A stretch of DNA of 64,000 nucleotides. It comes from Idiomarina aquatica. Its GTDB lineage: Bacteria; Pseudomonadota; Gammaproteobacteria; Enterobacterales; Alteromonadaceae. Positions 8,198 to 17,930 of this stretch are shown here, one piece after another. The stretch spans positions 1 through 64,000 of the forward strand of contig NZ_PIPS01000003.1 in assembly GCF_003987185.1 (NCBI RefSeq), read 5' to 3'. Position numbers and translations under genes: made by a program. Below the pieces are notes generated by a model. The model was not told the origin of the DNA. It worked only from the letters and a program-made list of their open reading frames with translations, and made no database searches. The first letter of the stretch is position 1. Every line of letters starts with the position of its first letter.

Positions 8198-9423
8198 ACT
8201 TTCACCGTTAATCCATCGGATAAAGACTGGCGATAGGCTCGCCAAGCGGGTATCAAACTTAACAGAAAACCAGCCACAACCACGAGTCCCATTCGCCACC
8301 ATTCGGCAGCTGTGGGGAAATTTAAGCTGAACAGTATGCCAGTTTGAGTGTGAATCACGCCTTGTAGTGACCACTGTAGCGCATAGAGTAAACCCAGTCC
8401 GGCCAAGGTAGCAGCAAGGGTTACCAGAACGGCTTCAGTGACCAGCAGCGTAAACAGGGTCACAGGACCTGCGCCTACAGCACGTAAGACCGCCATTTCG
8501 CGGCGGCGTTCGCGCAAACTGGCCAGTAAAATCGTCAGCATGCCGATAAGCCCGATGAGAACAACGAGCGCTGACATGCCATTCAGGGTTTGCTCAAATA
8601 CGTTCAGGGTTTTCCACAGCTGTTGCAAGGTTAGGCCTGGCATCAGAGCAGTTAATGGTTCTGCGTCATAGGTATTGAATTCGCGCTGCAGCCTAAGTGC
8701 TAATGGCTTCACCTTCAGACCCAGCAAGGCGGCGCTGATGGATTCTGCCGGGTGGTGATGTTCGTGGTGATGCTCATCGCTGTGTTGCTGTTCTATGCCA
8801 TGCACCGTTTCAATCGTTTCCAGACTAACGTATACGGCCTGATCAACCGGCGTTCCGGTTCGTTCTAACACACCAACCACGGCGATGGGGTGTTGATCAT
8901 GCTCGCTGAAGCTGAGACCTCCGCTACCATGAGCGATGGTCAACGAGTCACCGACGTTTTTCTGCAACTGTTGCGCTGCTTCGGCACCCAGTACGGCCTG
9001 TTCGTTAGCCTCGAACCAGCGCCCCTGATTTAATTCCAGCGCTTGTTGGTTGGCGTATTTATAGTGTTTAAAATAACCGTCCGTGGTTGCTACCACCGGT
9101 AAACCCTGCACACTGTCGCCAAGGGAAATTGGCACCGCCCAACTGATCTCCCGCCGTGATGCGATGTCTTCAAAGCTGGCCCAGCTCATGGTATTGGTCA
9201 TGCTGCCAATATGAAAAACGGAGGCCAGTAATAATTGTGTTTGGCTGCCGCGTGGGCCTACGATCAAGTCGGTACCGGATACCGTGTTGGCAAAGTTTTC
9301 CTGAACTTGTTCTTTAACGCGCTCTACCGCCAGCAACAGAGCAACACTGACAGCAATGGCGACAACCGTCAGCAACACACTGACTTTGCGGTTAAGCAGG
9401 CTTTTCGTGGCGAGCTTAAGCAT
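8194..9423 (-). CDS. ABC transporter permease, MacB/FtsX type, with histidine-rich periplasmic loop
   Basis: A 409-residue permease with one transmembrane helix near the N-terminus (about 13-32), a long periplasmic domain (about 35-280), and three helices at the C-terminus (about 285-305, 330-360, 380-400). RERRREMAVLRAVGA and a terminal SLIPAWRAYR are typical of the FtsX/MacB fold. The periplasmic domain holds a histidine cluster, H214, H218-H220 and H222-H224, within an acidic stretch, suggestive of zinc or another divalent metal. The gene overlaps the upstream ATPase by 8 bases and the downstream DUF3299 gene by 4. Type VII (MacB-like) systems usually perform mechanotransmission or lipoprotein release rather than import; the role here is not known. 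Confidence 0.9.
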   Translation of the reverse strand: MLKLATKSLLNRKVSVLLTVVAIAVSVALLLAVERVKEQVQENFANTVSGTDLIVGPRGSQTQLLLASVFHIGSMTNTMSWASFEDIASRREISWAVPISLGDSVQGLPVVATTDGYFKHYKYANQQALELNQGRWFEANEQAVLGAEAAQQLQKNVGDSLTIAHGSGGLSFSEHDQHPIAVVGVLERTGTPVDQAVYVSLETIETVHGIEQQHSDEHHHEHHHPAESISAALLGLKVKPLALRLQREFNTYDAEPLTALMPGLTLQQLWKTLNVFEQTLNGMSALVVLIGLIGMLTILLASLRERRREMAVLRAVGAGPVTLFTLLVTEAVLVTLAATLAGLGLLYALQWSLQGVIHTQTGILFSLNFPTAAEWWRMGLVVVAGFLLSLIPAWRAYRQSLSDGLTVKV

Positions 9424-10126
9424 CGTCAGCCTCCGCTAAGCTACTGGTAACCCGGTTAATGTCGCTCAGCTCGGTGCAGAACTGAAACTGCTTGGCCAGC
9501 GATGCATCGTGGGTGACAAAGATCACCGTGGTGCCATTAGCGTTACTTAATTCAAGCAGTAAGTTAATAAAACGGTCCCGTCGGTCGGCATCGAGTGCTG
9601 AGGTGGGTTCATCAGCAATCAGCAGTTCGGGCGCCCCGATGAGTGCGCGTGCCGCGGCAACACGTTGTTGCTGCCCAACACTAAGCTCAGCCGCAGGCTG
9701 ATGCTGTTGTCGTTGGCTTAATCCTAAGCGAGTCAGGTAATCATTTGCGGTCTTTTCGGCGGGGTCGCGCAAACGTTGACGGCGTTGCTTTGAAAATTGG
9801 ACACCCAGTAAGACATTGTCGAGTGCCGATAAATAAGGCAGCAAGTTAAATTGCTGAAAAATATAACCAATATGGTCGGCGCGAAATTTATCACGATTAC
9901 GCGCGCTTAAACGGGCAAGGTCAGTACCCAGTAATTCGATTTTTCCCTGCTGAGGGGTATTCACTCCGGCCAGTAATGATAGCAGAGTGGATTTACCGCT
10001 GCCGCTGGCGCCACGCAATAGCATGGTACCAGCTTGTTCAACCTGCCAGTGCGGAATATCCAGCGTTGGTCGTTGTGCGGGCCAACTAAACTTAACGTCA
10101 GTCAGCTCAACGGCAGCGGTACTCAT
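9416..10126 (-). CDS. ABC transporter ATP-binding protein (LolD/MacB type)
   Basis: A 236-residue cytoplasmic ATPase with Walker A GASGSGKST (about 39-47), Q-loop FQQFNLLPYLSALDN, signature LSVGQQQRVAAARAL, Walker B LLIADEPTSALD and the switch histidine in VTHD. The sequence around the Q-loop places it with LolD, FtsE and MacB partners of FtsX-like permeases, which fits the overlapping permease gene. It is the first gene of the minus-strand operon with the permease and DUF3299 protein. It lies 6 bases after the ppa stop, so transcription may also enter from the ppa promoter. Confidence 0.93.
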   Translation of the reverse strand: MSTAAVELTDVKFSWPAQRPTLDIPHWQVEQAGTMLLRGASGSGKSTLLSLLAGVNTPQQGKIELLGTDLARLSARNRDKFRADHIGYIFQQFNLLPYLSALDNVLLGVQFSKQRRQRLRDPAEKTANDYLTRLGLSQRQQHQPAAELSVGQQQRVAAARALIGAPELLIADEPTSALDADRRDRFINLLLELSNANGTTVIFVTHDASLAKQFQFCTELSDINRVTSSLAEADDA

Positions 10127-10132
10127 AATGGC

Positions 10133-10660
10133 TTATTTTTGCGCCCGTTCAAAAGAGGATTGGATTTCTTCTTTTGCAGCGTTCACGTCGCCCCAACCTT
10201 CAACTTTGACCCATTTGCCTTTTTCAAGTTCTTTGTAACGCTCAAAGAAGTGAGTGATTTGAGAGCGCAGCAATTCCGGCAGATCATTAACGTCCTGAAT
10301 GTGGTCGTACTCTTTCGACAGCTTGCTGACTGGAACGGCGATCACTTTCGCGTCTTCACCCGATTCGTCACTCATTTTCAGCACGCCAACCGGACGACAT
10401 TTGATCACCGAGCCGGGTTGCAGTGGGTAAGGTGTTGGTACCAGCACGTCAACCGGGTCGCCGTCCAGAGATAAGGTTTGATTAACGAAACCATAGTTAC
10501 ATGGATAGAACATCGGGGTCGCCATAAAACGGTCAACCCAGAGCGTACCGGTGTCTTTATCCACTTCGTATTTGATCGGATCAGCGTTAGCCGGGATCTC
10601 AATGATAACATTAACTTCGTCAGGCAAGTTGCTGCCCGCAGGTACGTTTCCTAAGCTCAT
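10133..10660 (-). CDS. ppa: Inorganic pyrophosphatase
   Basis: A 175-residue family I soluble pyrophosphatase, which hydrolyses PPi to two phosphates and pulls biosynthetic reactions forward. The signature DGDPVDVLV is at 66-74, with metal-binding D66, D71, D97 and D102 at the same numbers I recall for the E. coli enzyme. The length equals the usual 175-176. The start has AGGAAG 7 bases upstream. It has its own strong promoter (-10 TATAAT) in the gap to fbp, and the ABC transporter operon follows 6 bases downstream on the same strand. Confidence 0.98.
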   Translation of the reverse strand: MSLGNVPAGSNLPDEVNVIIEIPANADPIKYEVDKDTGTLWVDRFMATPMFYPCNYGFVNQTLSLDGDPVDVLVPTPYPLQPGSVIKCRPVGVLKMSDESGEDAKVIAVPVSKLSKEYDHIQDVNDLPELLRSQITHFFERYKELEKGKWVKVEGWGDVNAAKEEIQSSFERAQK

Positions 10661-10695
10661 AGTACTTCCTGTTTAATGATTAAAAATTTAAGGCT

Positions 10696-10732
10696 GTTGC
10701 GCGATTATAGCTTGTGCCGGATCACGCGCAAC
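10696..10732 (-). promoter_or_regulatory. ppa promoter with embedded inverted repeat
   Basis: On the minus strand, TTGCGC (10731-10726) and a perfect TATAAT (10709-10704) are separated by 16 bases, upstream of ppa. The -35 region and the stretch just after the -10 box form an 8-base inverted repeat, GTTGCGCG (10696-10703) and CGCGCAAC (10725-10732). The GC-rich segment after the -10 box resembles stringently controlled discriminators. Confidence 0.62.
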
Positions 10733-10748
10733 CCCGTATTCACCGTTG

Positions 10749-11732
10749 TTAAAATGGTTTTGGATGCTGGGCATGGTACTCCAGGCATTTGTCCACTTCC
10801 TGAGCCGACCCTAATACCACACCGACGCGCTGATGAATGTCCGTTGGAACGATGTCCAAAATACGCTGATAACCGTCACTGGCTTTACCGCCGGCTTTTT
10901 CTATCAGCAGCGCCATGGGTGCGGCTTCGTACATCAGCCGTAATTTAAACGGTTTTGCCGCATTGCGCGCATCCCAGGGATAGGTAAATAAACCGCCACG
11001 GGTGATGATGCGGTGAACGTCCGAAACCATGGCCGCATTCCAACGCATATTAAAGTTCTTTTTGCGCGGACCGGTTTCGCCTTTCAGCAAGTCGCTGATG
11101 TAATCGCGGATGGCGGGAGACCAATGGCGTTGATTGGACATGTTAATGGCAAATTCTTTGGTTGCGCGGGGAATCTCCGAACGCTCTTTGGTCAGTAGGA
11201 ACTCGCCAACGGTTTGATCCAACGTAAAGGTACGCACGTCTTTACCGGTGGTCAGCACCATCATGGTCGCCGGGCCGTAAACGATGTAACCCGCAGCTAC
11301 CTGCGCTTTACCGGGCTGTAAAAACATGGATTCACCAGTGTCTTCGCCTTCAGGCTTGCGCAGAATAGAAAAAATCGTTCCCACCGAACCGTTGATGTCG
11401 ATATTGGAGCTACCGTCGAGCGGGTCAAACGCGACCAAATAATGGCCTGAATTTGGACTGACGACAATGGAGTCCTCTTCTTCTGAGGCTATCGCATGCA
11501 CATTGGGTGACTCAAGCAGCAGGGTTTTTAAAAGCTGGTTAGCAACAACGTCTAACTTCTTTTGGGTTTCGCCCTGAATATTTTCATCCAGCGTAGAGCC
11601 TAACACCCCGGCAAGTGCGCCTTGGTGTAAGCGAAAAGAGATCTCTTTTGCAGCGATCTGTATCGTGTTTATAACGGAAATAAGCGATTCGCTGGTTTTG
11701 TCTTCGCGAAGCGTTGGCAGTAAACGTTTCAT
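10749..11732 (-). CDS. fbp: Fructose-1,6-bisphosphatase class I
   Basis: A 327-residue class I FBPase that hydrolyses fructose-1,6-bisphosphate in gluconeogenesis. Characteristic segments are the metal-binding EEED near residue 83, FDPLDGSSNIDINGSVGTIF, and the substrate-binding GGLFTYPWD with KLRLMYEAAPMA. The start at 11732 has AGGGG upstream; the frame is open to a GTG at 11756 that lacks a ribosome site. It is divergent from mpl across 138 bases, an arrangement common in gammaproteobacteria. Confidence 0.97.
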   Translation of the reverse strand: MKRLLPTLREDKTSESLISVINTIQIAAKEISFRLHQGALAGVLGSTLDENIQGETQKKLDVVANQLLKTLLLESPNVHAIASEEEDSIVVSPNSGHYLVAFDPLDGSSNIDINGSVGTIFSILRKPEGEDTGESMFLQPGKAQVAAGYIVYGPATMMVLTTGKDVRTFTLDQTVGEFLLTKERSEIPRATKEFAINMSNQRHWSPAIRDYISDLLKGETGPRKKNFNMRWNAAMVSDVHRIITRGGLFTYPWDARNAAKPFKLRLMYEAAPMALLIEKAGGKASDGYQRILDIVPTDIHQRVGVVLGSAQEVDKCLEYHAQHPKPF

Positions 11733-11870
11733 GGTTGCCCCTGTTTGCCTGGTCACTGTGTGTTAACAGGGCGCAAATGATAACGCATTTTCGTGCAAAA
11801 ATCCTGCTCTATGTGACGTACGATGGTACACTTCGGAGATTATTAGTAGGCTTAAATCAGTAACAACCTC

Positions 11871-13223
11871 ATGCATATTCATATTATCGGCATTTGCGGA
11901 ACCTTCATGGGCGGCATTGCTGCCATCGCAAAACAACTTGGTCATCAGGTCAGTGGGTCGGACGCTAATGTCTATCCACCCATGAGTACACAACTTGAGG
12001 CGTTGGGCATTCAACTGCAGTCTGGTTATGCCGAAGCGCATTTAGAGCCGCGTCCTGACTTAGTCATCATTGGTAATGCGCTAAGTCGGGGTAACCCTGA
12101 GGTCGAAAAAGTGTTGCGCGATCGTTTGCGCTACGTTTCCGGCGCGCAATGGCTGCATGAAGAAGTGCTAAGACATCACTGGGTTTTGGCCGTTGCAGGG
12201 ACTCATGGTAAAACCACCACGGCCAGCATGCTGGCCTGGATACTGGAAGATGCGGGTTATAACCCGGGTTTTATGATTGGTGGTGTGCCGGAAAACTTTG
12301 GTATCAGCGCGCGGGTTACCGACAGCGACTTCTTTGTCATCGAAGCGGACGAATACGATACGGCTTTTTTCGATAAACGTTCCAAATTCGTTCATTACAG
12401 TCCCGATACCCTGATCATCAATAATCTTGAATTTGATCACGCGGATATTTTTCCCGATTTAGCGGCGATACAACGGCAGTTTGCGCATTTACTGCGGGTC
12501 GTGCCGGATTCCGGACAAGTGATCGTTCCTGCTGCGGATGCAGTAATAGAAGACGTTCTGGCGCAAGGTTGCTGGAGCGACGTGGTGCGCGTAGGCGCGG
12601 GCGCTGACTGGGATCTGCTTGCGCACGGTGATGACGGTTCACGCTTTGAGCTATTGGATCATGGTGGCCAGACAGTGGCCAGTGTCCAGTGGTCATTGCT
12701 CGGCCTGCACAATGTTCGTAATGCGGTAATGGCAATGTTGGCCGCGCGTCATGTCGGGATCGACGTGAAGACGAGCGCGCAGGCACTGCAATCCTTCAAG
12801 TCGCCAAAACGTCGGATGGAGCTACTGGCCGATGTTCAAGGCATCAAGGTTTATGATGATTTTGCTCATCATCCCACGGCCATTGCAACCACGCTTGCTG
12901 GATTAAAGGCGCATCATCCGGGACGCATCGTGGCAGTACTGGAGCCGCGTTCCAACACCATGAAGTTGGGTGTACACGCGCAACAATTGCAACATGCGCT
13001 GGCCGTTGCCGACCAGCAATTTGTACTGCAGCCCCCGTCATTAAGCTGGGCGCTGGCGGATTATTTGACGGATGCGACCATTGCCAACTCGGTTGAACAA
13101 CTGATGCAACAGTTAGTTTCCTCGGTAAAGCCGGGAGATGCGGTTATCATCATGAGTAACGGCAGCTTTGATGGCTTGCATCAACGATTCATCGACACAC
13201 TCAAACAAAGAGATTCACTATGA
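11871..13223 (+). CDS. mpl: UDP-N-acetylmuramate:L-alanyl-gamma-D-glutamyl-meso-diaminopimelate ligase
   Basis: A 450-residue Mur-ligase family enzyme that reattaches the recycled tripeptide L-Ala-gamma-D-Glu-meso-DAP to UDP-MurNAc. The N-terminal Rossmann domain begins [15 protein letters not shown], the ATP loop GTHGKTTT is at 110-117, and the C-terminal domain has [10 protein letters not shown] and [11 protein letters not shown]. It feeds murein recycling, the same pathway as anmK, amgK and murU elsewhere in this window. Its stop codon overlaps the ubiX start (ATGA). Confidence 0.97.
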   Translation: MHIHIIGICGTFMGGIAAIAKQLGHQVSGSDANVYPPMSTQLEALGIQLQSGYAEAHLEPRPDLVIIGNALSRGNPEVEKVLRDRLRYVSGAQWLHEEVLRHHWVLAVAGTHGKTTTASMLAWILEDAGYNPGFMIGGVPENFGISARVTDSDFFVIEADEYDTAFFDKRSKFVHYSPDTLIINNLEFDHADIFPDLAAIQRQFAHLLRVVPDSGQVIVPAADAVIEDVLAQGCWSDVVRVGAGADWDLLAHGDDGSRFELLDHGGQTVASVQWSLLGLHNVRNAVMAMLAARHVGIDVKTSAQALQSFKSPKRRMELLADVQGIKVYDDFAHHPTAIATTLAGLKAHHPGRIVAVLEPRSNTMKLGVHAQQLQHALAVADQQFVLQPPSLSWALADYLTDATIANSVEQLMQQLVSSVKPGDAVIIMSNGSFDGLHQRFIDTLKQRDSL

Positions 13224-13855
13224 CCGATGATCGCGTAACGGTGGCCTTGACCGGCGCTTCAGGTGCCCCTTACGGGCTACGTTTGATAGAATGTTTGCTG
13301 CAGCAACGACAGCAGGTGCTGTTATTGATATCGAGCGCTGCCCGAGTTGTGCTGGCAACCGAACAGGGACTGAAACTGTCGGCATCGCCGGATCAGGCGC
13401 TACAGCAATTGACCGCCTATTTTGATGAACGCGGGTGTCCGCCCGCCGCGGATCAATTAAAGGTGTATGGTAAAGAAGATTGGTTTTCACCGGTTGCTTC
13501 TGGGTCGGCGGCGCCGAAACGCATGGTCGTTTGCCCGTGTTCAACCAGTACCTTGTCAGCCATTGCGACCGGTAGCAGTAACACACTAATAGAACGAGCC
13601 GCGGACGTGGTGATGAAGGAACGAGGCCAGTTGATTATCGTGCCGCGGGAGACGCCGTTCTCGACCTTACATTTACAAAATATGTTACAGCTTAGCCAGA
13701 TGGGCGTGACGGTGATGCCGGCCGCGCCTGGATTTTATCATCAGCCGCAATCGATTGATGAGCTGGTCGATTTTATGGTAGCGCGGCTACTGGATCATCT
13801 GGGTATCGAGCAATCCCTGGTCGGCCGCTGGGGCTATGCAAAGGAGTCATCGTAA
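13220..13855 (+). CDS. ubiX: Flavin prenyltransferase UbiX
   Basis: A 211-residue UbiX/Pad1-type enzyme that attaches dimethylallyl to FMN, producing the prenyl-FMN cofactor used by the ubiquinone decarboxylase UbiD. Family markers are [14 protein letters not shown] at the start, the [14 protein letters not shown] segment, and [22 protein letters not shown], which binds FMN and phosphate. The start overlaps the mpl stop by 4 bases, and the ABC transporter gene follows 3 bases later, so mpl-ubiX-yadG-yadH-methyltransferase reads as one operon. Confidence 0.96.
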   Translation: MTDDRVTVALTGASGAPYGLRLIECLLQQRQQVLLLISSAARVVLATEQGLKLSASPDQALQQLTAYFDERGCPPAADQLKVYGKEDWFSPVASGSAAPKRMVVCPCSTSTLSAIATGSSNTLIERAADVVMKERGQLIIVPRETPFSTLHLQNMLQLSQMGVTVMPAAPGFYHQPQSIDELVDFMVARLLDHLGIEQSLVGRWGYAKESS

Positions 13856-13858
13856 ACG

Positions 13859-14791
13859 ATGAAAGCTTTAGAGATTAACGAGTTAAGAAAAGTTTATCGG
13901 GGTGGATTCGAAGCCCTGAAAGGTATCAACCTGACCGTGGATGAGGGTGATTTTTACGCATTGCTGGGGCCAAACGGCGCGGGTAAATCCACCACGATAG
14001 GTATTATTTCGTCGCTGGTTAACAAAAGCAGTGGCAGTGTCAAAGTGTTTGGTTATGACCTGGATACGCAGCTTGCCGACCTTAAGCGTCAAATCGGTTT
14101 GGTACCACAAGAGTTCAATTTTAACCAGTTTGAAACGGTGCGACAGATCGTGGTCAATCAGGCTGGTTATTACGGTGTGCCACGCAAGCTGGCGCATGAA
14201 CGGGCAGAAAAGTACCTCAGCCAGTTAGGGCTCTGGGACAAACGGGATGAACCCGCGAGGTCATTGTCCGGCGGCATGAAGCGCCGGTTAATGATCGCAC
14301 GGGCGCTGTTGCATGAACCCAAACTCCTGATCCTGGACGAGCCGACAGCCGGGGTTGATATCGAGCTGCGCCGGTCAATGTGGGATTACCTCACCAAGAT
14401 CAATAACGAGGGTATTACCATTATTTTGACCACCCATTACCTGGAAGAAGCAGAAATGCTGTGCCGCAACATCGGTATTATCGATGCCGGCAGGATTGTT
14501 GAGAACACCTCAATGAAACAGTTGTTGGCGCAGTTAAATACAGAAACTTTTGTACTGGACCTGGAGGAAGAACATTCCAGGCCGGAGATTGCGGGGTTCG
14601 CACACCGCTGGAAGGACAACAATACGCTGGAAGTGGATGTCGATAAAAACGCCGGCCTAAACAAGGTTTTTGAGCAATTGAGTGCAGCTGGCGTCAAAGT
14701 GTTGTCAATGCGTAATAAGGCGAACCGGCTGGAAGAACTGTTTGTGTCGATGGTCGAGAAAGGCCGTGGCAAAGGGAGTAACAACGCATGA
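13859..14791 (+). CDS. yadG: ABC transporter ATP-binding protein, YadG-like
   Basis: A 310-residue ABC-2 type ATPase. Walker A GPNGAGKST is at 37-45, followed by the Q-loop VPQEFNFNQFETV, signature LSGGMKRRLMIARAL, Walker B LLILDEPTAGVD and switch TTHYLEEAE. The length and motifs match E. coli YadG. It pairs with the permease that overlaps it by 4 bases. The exported substrate of YadGH is not established; drug or polysaccharide export is only a family-level guess. The start lies 3 bases after ubiX. Confidence 0.94.
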   Translation: MKALEINELRKVYRGGFEALKGINLTVDEGDFYALLGPNGAGKSTTIGIISSLVNKSSGSVKVFGYDLDTQLADLKRQIGLVPQEFNFNQFETVRQIVVNQAGYYGVPRKLAHERAEKYLSQLGLWDKRDEPARSLSGGMKRRLMIARALLHEPKLLILDEPTAGVDIELRRSMWDYLTKINNEGITIILTTHYLEEAEMLCRNIGIIDAGRIVENTSMKQLLAQLNTETFVLDLEEEHSRPEIAGFAHRWKDNNTLEVDVDKNAGLNKVFEQLSAAGVKVLSMRNKANRLEELFVSMVEKGRGKGSNNA

Positions 14792-15564
14792 GCCATATGT
14801 CATCAAATATCATCGCGTTAAAAACGATCTGGATAAAAGAGTGCACGCGCTTCTTGCGTATTTGGGTACAGACTCTGGTGCCTCCGGCCATTACCATGAC
14901 GCTGTATTTCATCATTTTCGGCAGTATCGTCGGTGAGCGTATCGGCACCATGAGTGGCGTTAGCTACATGGAGTTTATCGTACCCGGGTTAATCATGATG
15001 TCGGTGATTACCAACTCCTATTCCAACGTGGCGTCGTCCTTTTTTAGTGCCAAGTTTCAGCGCAACATCGAAGAGATGCTGGTGTCGCCGGTACCCACCG
15101 TAGCCATTATTCTCGGTTATGTCGGGGGCGGTATGGCGCGTGCCATGATCGTAGCCGTCATTGTCACGCTGGTTTCTTTCGCGTTTGTCGATATCCAGAT
15201 GGCGCATTTTGGTTATGTGGTCCTCACGGTGGTACTGACGTCGACGCTGTTTGCCTTGGGCGGTCTCATTAATGGTGTCTTTGGTAAAACGTTTGATGAT
15301 ATCTCGATTGTGCCGACGTTCGTATTAACCCCTTTAACCTATTTAGGCGGCGTGTTTTACTCGGTTAGTCTGCTGCCGGAAATCTGGCAGAAGGTGTCGA
15401 TGGCCAATCCAATTTTGTACATGGTCAACGGATTTCGATACGGCTTCCTGGGGCAGTCCGATGTCGGTATCGCTACCGCAATGACGGTATTGGTGGGTTT
15501 TAATCTGGTCTTTTTCGGGCTGGCCTACTATTTGTTGGAAAAAGGCATAGGAATTCGCTCGTGA
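14788..15564 (+). CDS. yadH: ABC-2 type transporter permease, YadH-like
   Basis: A 258-residue inner-membrane permease with six predicted transmembrane helices and the ABC-2 signature region FVLTPLTYLGGVFYSVSLLPEIWQ, read in two pieces, near residues 175-198. The length equals E. coli YadH (256). The ATG at 14788 overlaps the stop of the ATPase gene; a second ATG lies 9 bases downstream and could be used instead. Its stop overlaps the GTG start of the methyltransferase gene. Confidence 0.93.
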   Translation: MSHMSSNIIALKTIWIKECTRFLRIWVQTLVPPAITMTLYFIIFGSIVGERIGTMSGVSYMEFIVPGLIMMSVITNSYSNVASSFFSAKFQRNIEEMLVSPVPTVAIILGYVGGGMARAMIVAVIVTLVSFAFVDIQMAHFGYVVLTVVLTSTLFALGGLINGVFGKTFDDISIVPTFVLTPLTYLGGVFYSVSLLPEIWQKVSMANPILYMVNGFRYGFLGQSDVGIATAMTVLVGFNLVFFGLAYYLLEKGIGIRS

Positions 15565-16238
15565 ACGAAGCTCGTCCGGTTCACTCAAACCAAACAGGTC
15601 CACATGAGGACTTAAAAAAAATCGTTCAGCGTCATTTACAGAGTGAATTCAAAAAGCCGATTCAGGCTCACAATCAGCAGGCGTTTGACGATATTCACGC
15701 GAAGGTGATGGCGTGGCAGGGGCCGGTAATTCTGGACTCTTGCTGTGGTGTTGGTGAGAGCACGGCAGTGTTGGCAGAGCGTTATCCTGATGCGTTAGTG
15801 ATTGGTGTGGATAAATCGGCCCATCGATTGGAAAAGCACAGCAGTTACGAACGTAGCGGCCGTGGTCAGCGTTATTATGTGGTCCGAGCCGATTTAATGG
15901 ACTTCTGGCGCTTGGTTGAACAGGCCGACTGGCCTGTGCAGCATCACTTTTTGCTGTACCCCAACCCTTGGCCAAAAGCGGCTCATGTCAGCCGGCGCTG
16001 GCATGGATCGCCAGTTTGGCCTTACCTGCTTAAATTCGGTGGCCAGTTTACCCTGCGCTCAAACTGGAGCACCTATTTACTGGAAGTCGCGGAAGCTTTA
16101 AGCTTGTCCGATTTTCGTTCCAACATTGCCTTGCTCGATCCTCAACGGCTTGAGCCAATGACACCGTTCGAACGTAAATATAAAGACAGCGGACAGTCGC
16201 TGTGGGAATTACAGGCCGATCTTGGCCAGTCGCTTTAA
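15561..16238 (+). CDS. TrmB-like SAM-dependent methyltransferase (divergent)
   Basis: A 225-residue Rossmann methyltransferase starting at GTG in a GTGA overlap with the permease gene. The SAM loop reads DSCCGVGEST (about 54-63), followed by VIGVDKSAHRL. LLYPNPWPK corresponds to the FPDPWPK motif of tRNA m7G46 methyltransferase TrmB, and TPFERKYKDSGQSLWEL matches the family's C-terminal T-FE-k-G pattern. The middle, including RRWHGSPVWPYLL and FTLRSNW, differs from canonical TrmB (usually HHKRR and L-T-D-W), so it may act on another site or substrate. A canonical trmB would be expected elsewhere in the genome. It is the last gene of the mpl-ubiX-yadGH run and precedes panP by 12 bases. Confidence 0.8.
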   Translation: MNEARPVHSNQTGPHEDLKKIVQRHLQSEFKKPIQAHNQQAFDDIHAKVMAWQGPVILDSCCGVGESTAVLAERYPDALVIGVDKSAHRLEKHSSYERSGRGQRYYVVRADLMDFWRLVEQADWPVQHHFLLYPNPWPKAAHVSRRWHGSPVWPYLLKFGGQFTLRSNWSTYLLEVAEALSLSDFRSNIALLDPQRLEPMTPFERKYKDSGQSLWELQADLGQSL

Positions 16239-16250
16239 GAGAGAATTACG

Positions 16251-17930
16251 TTGAGTCAAACTGCGCCCAATCATCACGACAATAAACAAATTGCTGAGGT
16301 CAATCAGGAAGCTTTGTATCGTATTTTTACGATACCAGAAGCACCTGACTCGACCTTAGGAAAAATTGAAAAACATTTGTCGGAAAACTTGATGGGTTTT
16401 CTGGGTGAACATATTGTTGCGCGGGAAAAGCCTCTGCAGGAAATTGAGCGTGACTTTGAACAGGCCAACATTCCTGAAGATCCTCAGTTTGTTTCTGAGC
16501 ATACCGAGTTTCTGCTGAATAAGTTGGTCGCGCATTCGGTGCATACGGCGTCGCCTAAATTTATCGGCCATATGACCTCAGCGTTGCCGTATTTCTTGTT
16601 GCCACTGGCCAAGCTGATGGTTGGTCTAAACCAAAACCTGGTGAAGATTGAAACATCAAAAGCGTTTACGCCGCTGGAGCGCAACGTTATTGGTATGCTT
16701 CATCATTTGGTCTATCAACAGGACGCCGGTTTTTACAACCGCTGGATGCACAGTGCACAACATTCACTGGGCGCATTCTGCTCGGGTGGAACCGTTGCCA
16801 ACATGACCGCGCTATGGGTTGCACGCAACCGCCTGTTAAAGCCGGATGGTGATTTTGCCGGGATCGCGGCAGAGGGGCTGGCGGCAGGGTTAGCGCACTA
16901 TGGTTATAAAAAACTGGTGGTATTGGTCTCTGAACGAGGTCATTACTCGTTGGCAAAAGCCGCGGATGTGCTCGGTATCGGTCGACGTAACCTGGTGTCT
17001 GTTGCTACCGACGAGAACAACAGAATTAAGGTGGATGCGCTACGTCAGGCCTGTGAAAAAGTCCAGCAGGAAGGTGGTCGTGTGTTAGCCATCATTGGTG
17101 TGGCAGGTACTACCGAGACCGGCCATATTGATCCACTGGCAGAGATGGCTGACATTGCCCGTGACTATGACACTCACTTTCATGTCGATGCGGCCTGGGG
17201 TGGGGCTACCTTGTTGTCGAATCAACATCGCGGTTTACTGAACGGCATTGAACACGCCGATAGCGTTACCATTGATGCGCATAAGCAGATGTACGTGCCG
17301 ATGGGCGCGGGTATGGTGTTATTTAAAAACCCTTCGCTGGTTAAAGCGATTGAGCACCATGCCGAGTATATTATTCGTCAGGGCTCTAAAGATTTGGGGT
17401 CACACTCGATGGAAGGCTCACGAGCCGGGATGGCAATGATGGTGTTCTCGGCGATGCACGTGATTGGCCGTCGAGGTTATGAGTTATTGATCAATAATAG
17501 TATCGAAAAAGCCCGTTACTTCGCCGATCTGATTCGGGCGCAGGATGATTTCGAAGTGATTACGGAACCTGAGCTGTGCCTGTTAACTTACCGTTTTGTT
17601 CCGAAAAAAGTTAAACAAGCATTGGCTGGCGCTAATCAGGAGCAAGTCGAGCGACTAACGCCACACCTAAATGCCTTGACACGTTACGTGCAAAAACGGC
17701 AGCGTGAAAGCGGTCGCTCCTTTGTTTCCCGAACCAAACTGACGCCGGCACAATATTATCACGAGCCAAGTGTCGTATTCCGGGTCGTATTAGCGAACCC
17801 GTTGACCACCGAGGCGATGTTGCAGGAAATTATTCAGGAACAACGTGAGATCGCAGAGAAAGCGACCAGCCTACGGGGAGCCTTGCACACCGAAATGCGT
17901 GAACTAGGCATGATCGTTAGCGATCACTAG
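16251..17930 (+). CDS. panP: Pyridoxal-dependent aspartate 1-decarboxylase PanP
   Basis: A 559-residue group II PLP decarboxylase. The PLP-binding lysine is K345 in [13 protein letters not shown], with HVDAAWGG (311-318) supplying the cofactor aspartate and [17 protein letters not shown] binding phosphate. The family (TIGR03799) makes beta-alanine from aspartate, replacing pyruvoyl PanD in Vibrio and relatives; it is often labelled glutamate decarboxylase. The TTG start is supported by AAGAGAG 6 bases upstream, with no in-frame ATG until residue 49. It converges on panC with a 27-base overlap of coding 3' ends. Together panP, panB and panC supply both halves of pantothenate; no panD is seen here. 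Confidence 0.92.
   Translation: MSQTAPNHHDNKQIAEVNQEALYRIFTIPEAPDSTLGKIEKHLSENLMGFLGEHIVAREKPLQEIERDFEQANIPEDPQFVSEHTEFLLNKLVAHSVHTASPKFIGHMTSALPYFLLPLAKLMVGLNQNLVKIETSKAFTPLERNVIGMLHHLVYQQDAGFYNRWMHSAQHSLGAFCSGGTVANMTALWVARNRLLKPDGDFAGIAAEGLAAGLAHYGYKKLVVLVSERGHYSLAKAADVLGIGRRNLVSVATDENNRIKVDALRQACEKVQQEGGRVLAIIGVAGTTETGHIDPLAEMADIARDYDTHFHVDAAWGGATLLSNQHRGLLNGIEHADSVTIDAHKQMYVPMGAGMVLFKNPSLVKAIEHHAEYIIRQGSKDLGSHSMEGSRAGMAMMVFSAMHVIGRRGYELLINNSIEKARYFADLIRAQDDFEVITEPELCLLTYRFVPKKVKQALAGANQEQVERLTPHLNALTRYVQKRQRESGRSFVSRTKLTPAQYYHEPSVVFRVVLANPLTTEAMLQEIIQEQREIAEKATSLRGALHTEMRELGMIVSDH

Noticed and set aside
8198-8374. Upstream extension of the DUF3299 frame
   Set aside because: It lies wholly inside the permease gene. 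The ATGA overlap at 8197 directly precedes a signal peptide, which an extension would bury.
16251-17930. Glutamate decarboxylase of an acid-resistance system
   Set aside because: There is no GadC antiporter nearby, and the location beside panBC and the family length point to PanP.
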